The notes beneath the pieces were generated by a model. That model had not been told where the DNA came from and did no database searches. It saw only the letters and a program-made list of their open reading frames with translations. From Streptomyces sp. HUAS MG91 (lineage in GTDB: Bacteria > Actinomycetota > Actinomycetes > Streptomycetales > Streptomycetaceae), in the NCBI RefSeq assembly GCF_040529335.1, contig NZ_CP159534.1, forward strand, positions 5,270,001 to 5,334,000: DNA of 64,000 nt. Reading direction: 5' to 3'. The stretch's first letter is position 1. The number at the start of each line of letters is the position of its first letter. A program made the translations under genes and the position numbers. Positions 1 to 7,834 of the stretch are shown here, piece by piece.

Positions 1-1
1 C

Positions 2-739
2 GAGCGCCGCGCGAAGGAGAACGGCCACCGCATCCGCGTGGGCGCCCTGCTCACCGCGATGCGGCACGCGGCCCGCGCCCTGGAGATCGCCGAACTCGCC
101 AACCGCTACCGGGACCTGGGCGTCGTCGGCTTCGACATCGCGGGCGCCGAGGCCGGCTTCCCGCCCACCCGCCACCTCGACGCGTTCGAGTACCTCAAGC
201 GCGAGAACAACCACTTCACGATCCACGCCGGCGAGGCCTTCGGGCTGCCGTCGATCTGGCAGGCGCTCCAGTGGTGCGGCGCCGACCGCCTCGGCCACGG
301 CGTGCGCATCATCGACGACATCAAGGTCGCCGACGACGGCACGGTCCAGCTCGGCCGCCTCGCGAGCTACGTGCGCGACAAGCGGATCCCCCTGGAGCTC
401 TGCCCGACGTCCAACCTCCAGACGGGCGCGGCCGCCTCGTACGCCGGCCACCCCATCGGCCTGCTGCGCAAGCTGCACTTCAGGGCCACGGTGAACACGG
501 ACAACCGCCTGATGTCCGGCACGTCGATGAGCCGCGAGTTCGAGCACCTGATCGAGGCCTTCGGGTACACGCTCGACGACATGCAGTGGTTTTCCGTCAA
601 TGCGATGAAGTCAGCATTCATTCCTTTCGACGAACGACTCGCGATGATCAATGACGTCATCAAGCCCGGATATGCCGAGTTGAAGTCCGAGTGGCTCTTC
701 CGACAGACCGCCTCGACCAGCGGTTCTGTCGCCGAATAG
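2..739 (+). CDS. add: Adenosine deaminase, C-terminal part (5' end outside window)
   Basis: Hydrolyses adenosine or deoxyadenosine to inosine in purine salvage in the cytoplasm. The visible 245 or so residues hold the second half of the TIM-barrel metalloenzyme: the HAGE motif (zinc-ligand His and catalytic Glu), the following GHG segment, and CPTSNLQT. The frame is open to the left edge, so the internal ATG at 38 is not the true start. The nucleoside-breakdown genes at 10-16 kb act on its products. Family assignment is firm; adenosine rather than adenine preference is inferred from the motif set. Confidence 0.93.
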   Translation, partial: ERRAKENGHRIRVGALLTAMRHAARALEIAELANRYRDLGVVGFDIAGAEAGFPPTRHLDAFEYLKRENNHFTIHAGEAFGLPSIWQALQWCGADRLGHGVRIIDDIKVADDGTVQLGRLASYVRDKRIPLELCPTSNLQTGAAASYAGHPIGLLRKLHFRATVNTDNRLMSGTSMSREFEHLIEAFGYTLDDMQWFSVNAMKSAFIPFDERLAMINDVIKPGYAELKSEWLFRQTASTSGSVAE

Positions 740-880
740 GCAATTTCGACCACCAGGGAAGCGGCCGCGGATTCCGACGCGCGGTCGCTTTCCGGTGTTT
801 GCGGACGTGTCGATGGCGTGTTTACGGTCGTGGACCGCTCAAGCCCCGTCTACGACATACGTCATGAGGACGCATTCCAC

Positions 881-1231
881 ATGAAGCAGTCTGCTGTGAA
901 GACCCTCGGTGTCGCCGCTCTCGGTGCCGCCTTCGCCGCCGCCGGTGCGGGTGCCGCGAACGCCGCCCCGGGTGTTCCCGACGCCACCGCGACGCTCGAC
1001 TCCGTGACTCAGAACCTCCCCACTGAGTCGCTCACCAAGACGCTGCCCGGCGCCCCCGAGTCCCTGGCCGCGGGGCACAACGCCCTGGGCACCATCGCCA
1101 CCGCCGCCCCCACCGTCGAGAAGGCCGCCCCGGCCCTTCTCCCCACCGGCGGTGCCGACCCGGTCTCGGGTCTCCTCGGCGGCCTCCCGGTCGGCGGCCT
1201 CGCCGGCGGTCTGCCGGGCCTGGGCGGCTGA
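881..1231 (+). CDS. Small secreted Ala/Gly/Pro-rich protein
   Basis: A 116-residue protein with a Sec-type signal peptide: Lys near the N-terminus, a long Ala/Gly hydrophobic core and an ANAAP cleavage-like site near residue 29. The mature part is low in complexity and ends in Leu-Gly-Gly repeats. The ATG at 881 is chosen over an upstream in-frame start because a GAGGA ribosome site lies 10 bases before it and the signal peptide begins there. I recognise no function; a cell-wall or secreted structural peptide is possible. It ends at a strong hairpin shared with the convergent PspC gene. Confidence 0.75.
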   Translation: MKQSAVKTLGVAALGAAFAAAGAGAANAAPGVPDATATLDSVTQNLPTESLTKTLPGAPESLAAGHNALGTIATAAPTVEKAAPALLPTGGADPVSGLLGGLPVGGLAGGLPGLGG

Positions 1232-1248
1232 TCCCGCCCCGCGCACAG

Positions 1249-1289
1249 CACAGGGGCGCACCCGCGGTCTTCGCGGGTGCGCCCCTGTG
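1249..1289. terminator. Bidirectional hairpin terminator
   Basis: A perfect 18-bp stem (1249-1266 pairing with 1272-1289) with a 5-base loop GTCTT sits between the convergent genes ending at 1231 and 1302. There is no clear T run, as is common in Streptomyces. Confidence 0.8.
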
Positions 1290-1301
1290 GCGTACGTACG
1301 G

Positions 1302-1502
1302 TCACCAGGCCTGGCGGGCCTTGTTCTCGGAGGGGAACAGGATCCACAGCGCGATGTAGAGCAGGAACTGCGGCCCGGGCAGCAGGCACGAGACCAGGAA
1401 GATCACGCGCATCGTCGTCGCGGAGGTGCCGAAGCGCCGTGCCAGCGCTGCGCACACTCCGCCGATCATCCGTCCTTCGGTGGGGCGGGCAAGGGCGGTC
1501 AT
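1302..1502 (-). CDS. PspC-domain small membrane protein
   Basis: A 66-residue protein that is almost entirely a PspC domain: an N-terminal segment with GRMIGGVCAALARRFG, the usual PspC opening, followed by two hydrophobic stretches (about residues 31-56) and a short charged tail. PspC proteins are membrane partners in envelope-stress responses. No pspA or toxic-rac-like kinase lies next to it, so its exact role here is unknown. The ATG start gives the full conserved N-terminus. Confidence 0.85.
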   Translation of the reverse strand: MTALARPTEGRMIGGVCAALARRFGTSATTMRVIFLVSCLLPGPQFLLYIALWILFPSENKARQAW

Positions 1503-1628
1503 GAGGGGCTCCTTCGCGATCCGTGGCCGGTGCTGTCGTGTGGTGCTGTCGTGTGCTGCTGTCAGGGGGTGCTTCCTGTTGTCCTGACACCATCGACACT
1601 ACGGTCACGAAGCGGTCAAAACGTCAGC

Positions 1629-2243
1629 TCACGGGGCGATACCGACCCTGGTAATCGTCGGGGTCCGACCCTGAGCCGGCTCCTCCACAAGGAGGGGCGC
1701 CCCCTCGGACCTGTGGCGGATCCGGGCCCTGACGGCCGGCACCACGGCGAGATGGGCCACGGCGACCCCCACGGTGTTCAGCAGCACCGAGTCGATGTCC
1801 ACGACCTGGCCGGGCACACCGGTCTGCAGCAGTTCGATGCCGAGCGAGATCAGCGCGCCCGTCGCGACCGTACGCACCAGCGAACCCCACACCGACACCT
1901 GGGTCCGTCCGCCCACGAGCGGCAGCAGGACGCCGAGCGGCGCGAGCAGGACGAGCCCCTCGCCGATGCGCTTCGCCCCCTCGCGCCAGCCCAGCGCCAG
2001 ATCGGCCCGGATACCGGCCAGCGGATGCAGGTTCGCCGCGCTGACCCACGGCACGTCCAGGGGGCGCAGCGTGATCCATGCGACGAGGAAGAGATGCGCG
2101 GCGAGGAGAGCGAAGCCTGCCGTACGGAAGCGGACGGCGGCCGTGTGGCCGCCTGAGCGATGGCGCTGCACGCTCCCCAAGACGCCGGGTGCGGGACGAA
2201 CGGTTCCGGGTGGGTCGGGGCGGGCGGCGATGACGTGGGTCAC
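1629..2243 (-). CDS. VanZ-family integral membrane protein
   Basis: A membrane protein of the VanZ family. The part after about residue 40 carries four hydrophobic segments and the typical pattern LRPLDVPWV, NLHPLAG, NILPFG-like loop and GIELLQ...R-D-IDSVLLNTVGVA. VanZ proteins give low-level teicoplanin resistance in enterococci, but most actinobacterial members are uncharacterised. The start is uncertain: GTG at 2243 avoids overlap with the lipoprotein gene ending at 2282; an ATG at 2345 and a GTG at 2171 are also in frame. It follows the afsQ operon on the same strand after about 40 bp and may be cotranscribed. Confidence 0.75.
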   Translation of the reverse strand: MTHVIAARPDPPGTVRPAPGVLGSVQRHRSGGHTAAVRFRTAGFALLAAHLFLVAWITLRPLDVPWVSAANLHPLAGIRADLALGWREGAKRIGEGLVLLAPLGVLLPLVGGRTQVSVWGSLVRTVATGALISLGIELLQTGVPGQVVDIDSVLLNTVGVAVAHLAVVPAVRARIRHRSEGAPLLVEEPAQGRTPTITRVGIAP

Positions 2244-2281
2244 GTGCCGTTGTCCGGCTGCGGCCCGGTGGGAGGCGCGGA

Positions 2282-2890
2282 CTATCCGACCGTCCGCGCC
2301 GGAGCCGGAATCGTGCCGGGCCGGGCCTTCACGGCGTCCGTGCACTCGTAGTCCCGCAACGGATCATCGGCGGGGCCCCCGAGCACCACGTGATCCCCGT
2401 CCTCGGTCGTCATCTTGCTGTTCGCGAACGTACAGACGATCTGGGCGAGCGCGTACGGGGAGAGATCGTCCGGCGGGGTGCTCAGCCGCAGCGCGTTCGA
2501 CGGATCGCCCGCGGCGGGACCCGAGACCCGCAGGCGCGTGCCCACGTCCGTGGAGAACCCGGCCTGGGCCTCGTCCGACGACGGCCGCCGGGCCAGCTGG
2601 GCCAGCAGCTGCTGGGCGACGACGGCGCGCTCGGAGGACTGGCCGCGCTTCAGCGTGACCGTACGGTCGACCGTCACGAGCTGCGACGTGCACACGAGGT
2701 AGATCTGCACGGCGAACTGGCCGCCCACGGGCGGCTGCGTCGGCGCCGCACTGGTGCGCGGCAGGGCGCAGCCCACGCGCGTGGGCGCGGCGCCGAACTC
2801 GGTGGGGACCTCGGTCGGCCGGATCCCGCACCCGGCGAGCAGCATCGCCGACAGCCCCAGCAGGGCCGACAGCCTGGTGCGCGGCCTCAT
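2282..2890 (-). CDS. AfsQ-operon lipoprotein
   Basis: A 202-residue exported lipoprotein: Arg-rich N-terminus, hydrophobic core and lipobox LLAGC with Cys at residue 21. The rest is a soluble extracytoplasmic domain with several Cys. The ATG overlaps the stop of the sensor kinase gene by ATGA, so translation is coupled. A lipoprotein gene sits at the same place downstream of afsQ2 in S. coelicolor. By analogy with CseA it may tune the sensor kinase from outside the membrane; that is inference. Confidence 0.85.
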   Translation of the reverse strand: MRPRTRLSALLGLSAMLLAGCGIRPTEVPTEFGAAPTRVGCALPRTSAAPTQPPVGGQFAVQIYLVCTSQLVTVDRTVTLKRGQSSERAVVAQQLLAQLARRPSSDEAQAGFSTDVGTRLRVSGPAAGDPSNALRLSTPPDDLSPYALAQIVCTFANSKMTTEDGDHVVLGGPADDPLRDYECTDAVKARPGTIPAPARTVG

Positions 2891-4521
2891 GTGGCGGCAC
2901 CGCCTTCCTGGGAGCCCCCGGTCTTCCCGGGGTCGCCGGAACCGCCGGAGTCGTCGGTGTCGTCGGTGTCGTCGGTGTCATCGGCGTCGTCATGAGTGTC
3001 GCGCGGCAGCCGCAGCGTGAACACCGCTCCGGCGTCGGGGGAGTTCGCCGCGGTGATCTCCCCGCCGTGGATGTGCGCGTTCTCCAGGGCGATGGACAGC
3101 CCGAGCCCGCTGCCCTCCGAACGCGGCCGCGACGCGCTGGCCTTGTAGAACCGGTCGAAGACGTGCGGCAGTACGTCCTCGGGGATGCCGGGCCCGTGGT
3201 CGGTCACGGCGATGAGCAGATCGCCGCCCTCCTGACTGTCGATCCGCACTGATACCCGTACCGGCGAACCGCCGTGCTTGAGCGCGTTGCCGATCAGATT
3301 GGCGAGGATCACGTCGAGGCGGCGCGGGTCGACGCGGGCCATGATGCCGCGCTCCGCGTCGAGTTCGACGGCGTCCAGCCAGGCGCGGGCGTCGATGCAG
3401 GCGGTGATCTGGTCGGCGATGTCCACGTGGTCGAGGACGAGCCGGGCGGTGCCCGCGTCAAAGCGGGTGACCTCCATCAGGTTCTCCACGAGGTCGCCGA
3501 GCCGCCGGGTCTCGCTCACCACGAGCCGCACCGCGGGCTCGATCATGGGATCCACCGAGCCGGTCTCGGCGTCCAGCTCCTCCTCGAGCACCTCGGTCAC
3601 CGCGGTGATCGCGGTCAGCGGGGTCCGCAGCTCGTGCGACATGTCGGCGACGAACCGGCGCGAGGACTCCTCCCGGGCGCGCATGTCGGCGACCTGCTTC
3701 TCCAGGTTCTCCGCCGTCTTGTTGAACGTCCGCGACAGCTCGGCCAGTTCGTCGGTGCCGGACACCCGCAGCCGGGTGTCCAGCTTGCCCTCGCCCAGCC
3801 GGCGCGCCGCGACCCCCAGCCGGTGCACGGGCTTGAGCACGGTCGTCGCCGCGGCCTGCGCGAGCAGCGCCGAGCCGATCAGCGCGAGCCCGGTGGCGAT
3901 CCCCAGCGACCAGGCCAGCGAGCTGAGGTCCTTCGCCTCGGGTTCGAGCGACTTCAGCATGTAACCGGTCGGCCCGCCGTTCACCTTCGCGCCGCCCACC
4001 AGGTACGGGTCGGAGCCCTGCCTGGTGCGCTGCCAGTACAGGTGGTACGCGTTCTTGTTGCCGGCGGTGACCTCCTGCTTGCGGTTCACCGCGCCCTGCA
4101 GCGAGTCCGGTACGTCGGCCAGCGTGAAGGCGTCGAGATCCGAGTTGCCGACCACCTGCCGGCCGTTCTCGTCCGTGCCGATGAGCAGCACGCTGAAGTG
4201 CTGGCTGCTGTCGGCCATCAGGTTCGCCGCGTGCTGCAACTCGCCCTGCGTGGGGTGTTCGGGCAGCACGGCCGCCCGGTTCTGCATCTCCTGCTGGAAG
4301 TCGCTCAGCGCGGCGTCCTGGGTGCGGGTGAGCACCGCCTCGCGGTTGAGCCAGTACGCGATGCCCGAGGCGGACACCGCGGCGGTCAGGGCCACCAGGG
4401 CGAACACGACCACGAGACGCAGCCGCAGACTGGTGAAGCGCAGCCCGGCGAGTATCGCCTTCTTCGCCGCGGCGAACGCGCGGAGCCTGCCGTGCTCCGG
4501 CTGGTCGTGCGGCTCGGTCAC
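2887..4521 (-). CDS. afsQ2: Sensor histidine kinase AfsQ2
   Basis: Membrane histidine kinase of the AfsQ two-component system, which in S. coelicolor affects antibiotic production and growth on glutamate-type nitrogen. Visible order: TM1 about 35-57, extracytoplasmic sensor region 60-200, TM2 about 203-227, HAMP about 222-275, H-box MSHELRTPL with the phospho-His near 296, then the N, G1 (DHGPGIP) and G2 (GSGLGLSI) ATPase boxes. GTG start overlaps the afsQ1 stop (GTGA), showing coupling. The C-terminus is unusual: a Asp-Asp-Thr tandem repeat encoded by 9-base repeats at about 2951-2995. Length 544, close to the S. coelicolor protein. Confidence 0.93.
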   Translation of the reverse strand: MTEPHDQPEHGRLRAFAAAKKAILAGLRFTSLRLRLVVVFALVALTAAVSASGIAYWLNREAVLTRTQDAALSDFQQEMQNRAAVLPEHPTQGELQHAANLMADSSQHFSVLLIGTDENGRQVVGNSDLDAFTLADVPDSLQGAVNRKQEVTAGNKNAYHLYWQRTRQGSDPYLVGGAKVNGGPTGYMLKSLEPEAKDLSSLAWSLGIATGLALIGSALLAQAAATTVLKPVHRLGVAARRLGEGKLDTRLRVSGTDELAELSRTFNKTAENLEKQVADMRAREESSRRFVADMSHELRTPLTAITAVTEVLEEELDAETGSVDPMIEPAVRLVVSETRRLGDLVENLMEVTRFDAGTARLVLDHVDIADQITACIDARAWLDAVELDAERGIMARVDPRRLDVILANLIGNALKHGGSPVRVSVRIDSQEGGDLLIAVTDHGPGIPEDVLPHVFDRFYKASASRPRSEGSGLGLSIALENAHIHGGEITAANSPDAGAVFTLRLPRDTHDDADDTDDTDDTDDSGGSGDPGKTGGSQEGGAAT

Positions 4522-5195
4522 TGAGGCGAGTCCAGCCGGTAGCCCACGCCGCGCACGGTCCGGATCAGGGTCGGCGACGACGGCACGTCCTCCACCTTGG
4601 CGCGCAGGCGCTGCACACAGGCGTCGACGAGCCGCGAGTCACCGAGATAGTCGTGCTCCCACACCAGGCGCAGCAACTGCTGCCGGGACAGCGCCTGTCC
4701 GGGTCGCCGGCTCAGTTCGAGCAGCAACCGCAGCTCGGTGGGTGTGAGTTGAAGGTCCTCGCCGTTCTTGGTGACCGTCATCGCGGACCGGTCGATGACC
4801 AGCGAGCCGAACGACGCCGCGTCATTGGCCTCCCGCTCGCCGCGGCGCAGCACCGCGCGGATCCGGGCGTCGAGGACCCGGCCCTGCACCGGCTTCACCA
4901 CGTAGTCGTCGGCGCCGGACTCCAGCCCCACCACCACGTCGATGTCGTCGCTGCGCGCCGTGAGCAGGATGATCGGCAACTGGTCGGTGCGCCGGATGCG
5001 GCGGCACACCTCGAATCCGTCGATGCCCGGCAGCATCACATCGAGCACGATCAGATCCGGCCGCTGCTCGCGCAGCAGCTTCAGACCGTCCTCGCCGGTG
5101 GCAGCGGTGGCCACCCGATGACCCTGGCGGGTAAGGGAAAGCTCCAGGGCCGTACGGATGGCGTCGTCGTCCTCGATCAGCAACAGGGAAGGCAC
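4518..5195 (-). CDS. afsQ1: Response regulator AfsQ1
   Basis: OmpR/PhoB-type response regulator. Receiver domain with acidic pocket IEDDD (residues 8-11), phosphoacceptor Asp52 in LIVLDVMLPG, Thr in LLTAR and Lys in VVKPV; then a winged-helix DNA-binding domain ending GVGYRLDSPQ. Start taken as GTG at 5195, which gives a 225-residue protein, the length I recall for S. coelicolor AfsQ1; an ATG at 5204 is three codons upstream. First gene of the afsQ1-afsQ2-lipoprotein operon and divergent from sigQ, with a matching AfsQ1 box in the shared promoter region. Confidence 0.94.
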   Translation of the reverse strand: MPSLLLIEDDDAIRTALELSLTRQGHRVATAATGEDGLKLLREQRPDLIVLDVMLPGIDGFEVCRRIRRTDQLPIILLTARSDDIDVVVGLESGADDYVVKPVQGRVLDARIRAVLRRGEREANDAASFGSLVIDRSAMTVTKNGEDLQLTPTELRLLLELSRRPGQALSRQQLLRLVWEHDYLGDSRLVDACVQRLRAKVEDVPSSPTLIRTVRGVGYRLDSPQ

Positions 5196-5276
5196 AAGCG
5201 CCATTCTGGCCCATGACTGGCCCTTAGTTCGACCGCCGGAGCCGTCCCACACCCGACCCGCACAGCCGGAATCCCT

Positions 5277-5292
5277 GTGACAGGTCTGTGAC
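5277..5292. promoter_or_regulatory. AfsQ1-box in the afsQ1/sigQ divergent promoter region
   Basis: The sequence reads GTGAC, six bases, GTGAC, a perfect fit to the AfsQ1 consensus GTnAC-n6-GTnAC known from S. coelicolor. It lies 82 bp upstream of the afsQ1 start and 120 bp upstream of the sigQ start, fitting regulation of sigQ by AfsQ1. Binding itself is inference. Confidence 0.75.
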
Positions 5293-5411
5293 AGTCGGCG
5301 GACACCGTCATGAAGTCGCCCGGGCAGGATTTTGGACATCGCAAGGAACCACCGCGATGAGGCAAGCGAAAGACCGCAGGAAGAACCGGACTCCACGACG
5401 GGGGGCGCGAG

Positions 5412-6185
5412 ATGAACACGCTGCACAGCACCAGCTCAAGCGCAGTTGTCACGCGCCTGCACGACGTGACGGTCCGGGCCGACCGGCACGAGAAGTCCGG
5501 TGTCGTGAGCGGGCGGGGGTGCGCTCGCGGCACCGGGCGTCAGCACACGTCGTACATGACGGTGCTCGACGGGTACGAGGCGGTGGCTGACGGGGGTCAC
5601 GGGGGTGGCCACGGGGGAGCCGCGTACAGGGAGGACTCGGGGGAGCAGCGTCGTCCCTCCTTGTCGGAGGCCGAGTTCACGGCCTACGTCCAGGAGCGCC
5701 GCGCCTCCTTGTACGCAACCGCCTACCACCTGACCGGTGACCGCTTCGAGGCGGAGGACCTTCTCCAGAGCGCCCTCTTCTCGACGTACCGGGCCTGGGA
5801 CCGGATCAGCGACAAGGCGGCGGTCGGGGGCTACCTCCGCCGCACCATGACGAACCTGCACATCAGCGCGTGGCGCCGACGCAAGCTGAACGAGTACCCG
5901 ACCGAGGAGCTGCCGGAGACGGCCGGCGACACGGACGCGATGCGCGGCACCGAGCTGCGCGCCGTGCTCTGGCAGGCGCTGGCCCGCCTGCCCGAACTGC
6001 AGCGCACGATGCTCGTGCTCCGCTATTACGAGGGCCGTACGGACCCCGAGATCGCGGAGATCCTCGACATCAGCGTCGGCACGGTGAAGTCCAGCATCTG
6101 GCGGTCGCTGCGGCGGCTGCGCGAGGACGAGGTGCTCAGCTTCGGCCGTGACCAGGAAGAGTCCTTCGGCGAGCTGGTGGCCTGA
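5412..6185 (+). CDS. sigQ: SigE-family RNA polymerase sigma factor SigQ
   Basis: ECF-type sigma factor. Region 2 lies at about residues 88-150 (YATAYHLTGDRFEAEDLLQ and the following YLRRTMTNLHI) and region 4 at about 185-245 (LARLPELQRTMLVLRYYEG...VGTVKSSIWRSLRRL). The 80-residue Gly/His-rich N-terminal extension before region 2 is unusual; the ATG at 5556 is an alternative start that would remove most of it. Divergent from afsQ1, the conserved afsQ1Q2-sigQ arrangement; in S. coelicolor SigQ counteracts AfsQ1/Q2 activation of antibiotic genes. Confidence 0.92.
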   Translation: MNTLHSTSSSAVVTRLHDVTVRADRHEKSGVVSGRGCARGTGRQHTSYMTVLDGYEAVADGGHGGGHGGAAYREDSGEQRRPSLSEAEFTAYVQERRASLYATAYHLTGDRFEAEDLLQSALFSTYRAWDRISDKAAVGGYLRRTMTNLHISAWRRRKLNEYPTEELPETAGDTDAMRGTELRAVLWQALARLPELQRTMLVLRYYEGRTDPEIAEILDISVGTVKSSIWRSLRRLREDEVLSFGRDQEESFGELVA

Positions 6186-6323
6186 GGCTGGGGGGAAACG
6201 GGGGTCCTGTTCGGGGGAGCAGGGCGATACGGGGACGGTAGCGGGACCGGAGGGCCGGGGGGTCTTCCCGGTCCCGCTTCTTTTTATGGGCGCGTTGTCG
6301 GCTGCGGCTCACGTCGTGGCCGG

Positions 6324-6424
6324 TCGCGCAGTTCCCCGCGCCCCTGAGATGCGCACTTCGTGCGGCATCTCATCGAGAGAGGCGCGGCGGAGCCGCAGCC
6401 TCAGGGGCGCGGGGAACTGCGCGA
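6324..6424. repeat. Dispersed G+C-rich inverted repeat, copy 1
   Basis: Two perfect 24-base arms (6324-6347 and 6401-6424) surround an inner imperfect hairpin (AGATGCGCAC / GTGCGGCATCT). The element lies between the convergent sigQ and kinase genes and could end transcription from both sides. About 65 bases of this copy recur nearly unchanged at 16103-16190. Confidence 0.85.
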
Positions 6425-6441
6425 GAAGCCCCACCGGGCGG

Positions 6442-7068
6442 TCAGCTGGGGACGGTGGAGCGGTCGGTCGCGGCGGTGGCCAGACGGTCCAGCGCCGCAG
6501 CCTTGTCGCAGGCGTGCGCGCCCAGGGCCACCTGGCGCTCCACGATGGCGCGTTCGGCGCGCATCAGACGCCAGCCGCGCCGCAGCAGGAACGGCACCGA
6601 CTTGCGCCCCTCGCGCAGATCACGGAGCAACCGGCGACGGAACGTCGTCGAAGGGCGCCCGCGCAGACACAGCGCGTCGCCCAGCACCCCGAGCTCCCGG
6701 CACCGCGCCACGATGTCGGCCGCGAAGATCCCCTCGGCGATGAACAGGGGAGCGCGCCCGATGTCGAGCGTCGTCTCACCCACCCGCGAGCTGGTCGCGA
6801 TGTCGTACACGGGCACCCCGGTACGCCCCTTCTCGCACAGCGACACGATCGCGGCGACCGCCACCTCGGCGTCCCAGGAGTCGGTGGAGTCCCAGTCGAT
6901 GTCCGAGGTGCCCGGCACCAGCGGCAGCGTGGGATCGTCCGCCTCCTTGTAGAAGTCGTCGAGGCAGAGCACGGGAAGCCCCGAGCGTGCCGCGAACGAC
7001 GACTTGCCGGAGCCGGAGGGGCCGGACAGCAGGACGACCCGGGTCGGTATCGGAGGATGCGTGCTCAC
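6442..7068 (-). CDS. Uridine kinase-like P-loop NTPase
   Basis: A 208-residue phosphotransferase with Walker A GPSGSGKSS at residues 16-24, the acidic LCLDDFYK segment typical of uridine kinase/phosphoribulokinase folds, DIDWDSTDSWD (substrate region) and an Arg-rich lid (RPSTTFRRRLLRDLREGRKS). Uridine kinases convert uridine or cytidine to the monophosphate. Its position beside adenosine deaminase and nucleoside phosphorolysis genes suits nucleoside salvage, but the substrate is not proven by sequence. Confidence 0.85.
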   Translation of the reverse strand: MSTHPPIPTRVVLLSGPSGSGKSSFAARSGLPVLCLDDFYKEADDPTLPLVPGTSDIDWDSTDSWDAEVAVAAIVSLCEKGRTGVPVYDIATSSRVGETTLDIGRAPLFIAEGIFAADIVARCRELGVLGDALCLRGRPSTTFRRRLLRDLREGRKSVPFLLRRGWRLMRAERAIVERQVALGAHACDKAAALDRLATAATDRSTVPS

Positions 7069-7208
7069 GAGAGAACAGTGTGCGCCATCCGGGCCCCGGC
7101 GCCGACCCCGCGTCGTGTTCCTGTGGCGGGCGCCACGTCAACTACGCTACGTGGTTCTGCGGTTACCCGTGCCGCATGTCGAACTCCGAAAGGTCCAGGC
7201 GGAATCAC

Positions 7209-7613
7209 ATGGCCCGACACGCACAGCCCACGCCCTCCACCCGTACCCGCCGCTCGCTCCTGAACGCCGGCCTCGTCGTGGGTGCCGCAGGCGCGGCCCT
7301 CGTCGCGGGCGGTGGCGCCGCCGGTGCCGCGGTGCCTCAGCAGGCCGCCGACGGCTCCGACGTCGCGGCCGCGACCCAGGCCGTCACGCAGGCGCTGCAC
7401 GGGTCGACGGCCAGCGGCCTCGGCACGCTGAAGACGCTCCAGCTCGACCCGCTGGCCGGTACCGGCGTCGACCCGCTGGACAACGGGGTCGGCACCCAGA
7501 TCGCCGACTTCAAGCCGATCGGCTCGTCCGGCCTGACGGAGCCGCTGACCAGCGGCGGGTCGCTGGAGGACCTGCCGCTGGTGGGCCCGGCGACGCACCT
7601 GCTGCCCAACTGA
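7209..7613 (+). CDS. Small exported protein with twin-arginine-like signal
   Basis: A 134-residue protein with TRRSLLNAG followed by a Val/Ala/Gly hydrophobic stretch and AGAAV cleavage-like site, resembling a Tat or Sec signal. The mature part has an Asp/Leu/Gly-rich sequence with DPLAGTGVDPLDNGVG. ATG at 7209 is chosen because an AGGCGGA ribosome site lies just upstream; an ATG at 7176 is in frame but lacks one. It resembles in style the secreted protein at 881-1231. Function not recognised. Confidence 0.72.
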   Translation: MARHAQPTPSTRTRRSLLNAGLVVGAAGAALVAGGGAAGAAVPQQAADGSDVAAATQAVTQALHGSTASGLGTLKTLQLDPLAGTGVDPLDNGVGTQIADFKPIGSSGLTEPLTSGGSLEDLPLVGPATHLLPN

Positions 7614-7620
7614 CGCCGAG

Positions 7621-7647
7621 GGCCCGCGGGAACGCGTCCCGCGGGCC
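7621..7647 (+). terminator. Hairpin terminator after the exported-protein gene
   Basis: An 11-bp perfect stem (GGCCCGCGGGA / TCCCGCGGGCC) with loop ACGCG begins 7 bases after the stop codon at 7613. Confidence 0.75.
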
Positions 7648-7654
7648 GGCTCGT

Positions 7655-7834
7655 CTAGGGCGTGTGTCGGAAGTCCTGCCTGCCCCGCGGCGCCTGGCAC
7701 GCACGCTCGCGGCGTTGCCGAAACGCCCGCATAGCTCCGCTATGAGGGCGCTCCGGCGCCTTGCGATCGCACGCACCAGACACCGCGGGGCCCGCCCTCC
7801 GGGCGGACGACAGGACTTCCGACACACGCCCTAG
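7655..7834. mobile_element. MITE-like element with 24-bp terminal inverted repeats
   Basis: The outer 24 bases (7655-7678, starting CTAGGGCGTGTGTCGG) are repeated perfectly in reverse complement at 7811-7834. The inner sequence continues as an imperfect inverted repeat (CCCCGCGG... / ...CCGCGGGG) around a central GCATAGCTCCGCTATG, so the whole 180 bases can fold. It encodes no protein. The CTAG at each end looks like a 4-bp target site, as used by several IS5-type elements. The right CTAG contains the stop codon of the neighbouring gene at 7831. Confidence 0.7.
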
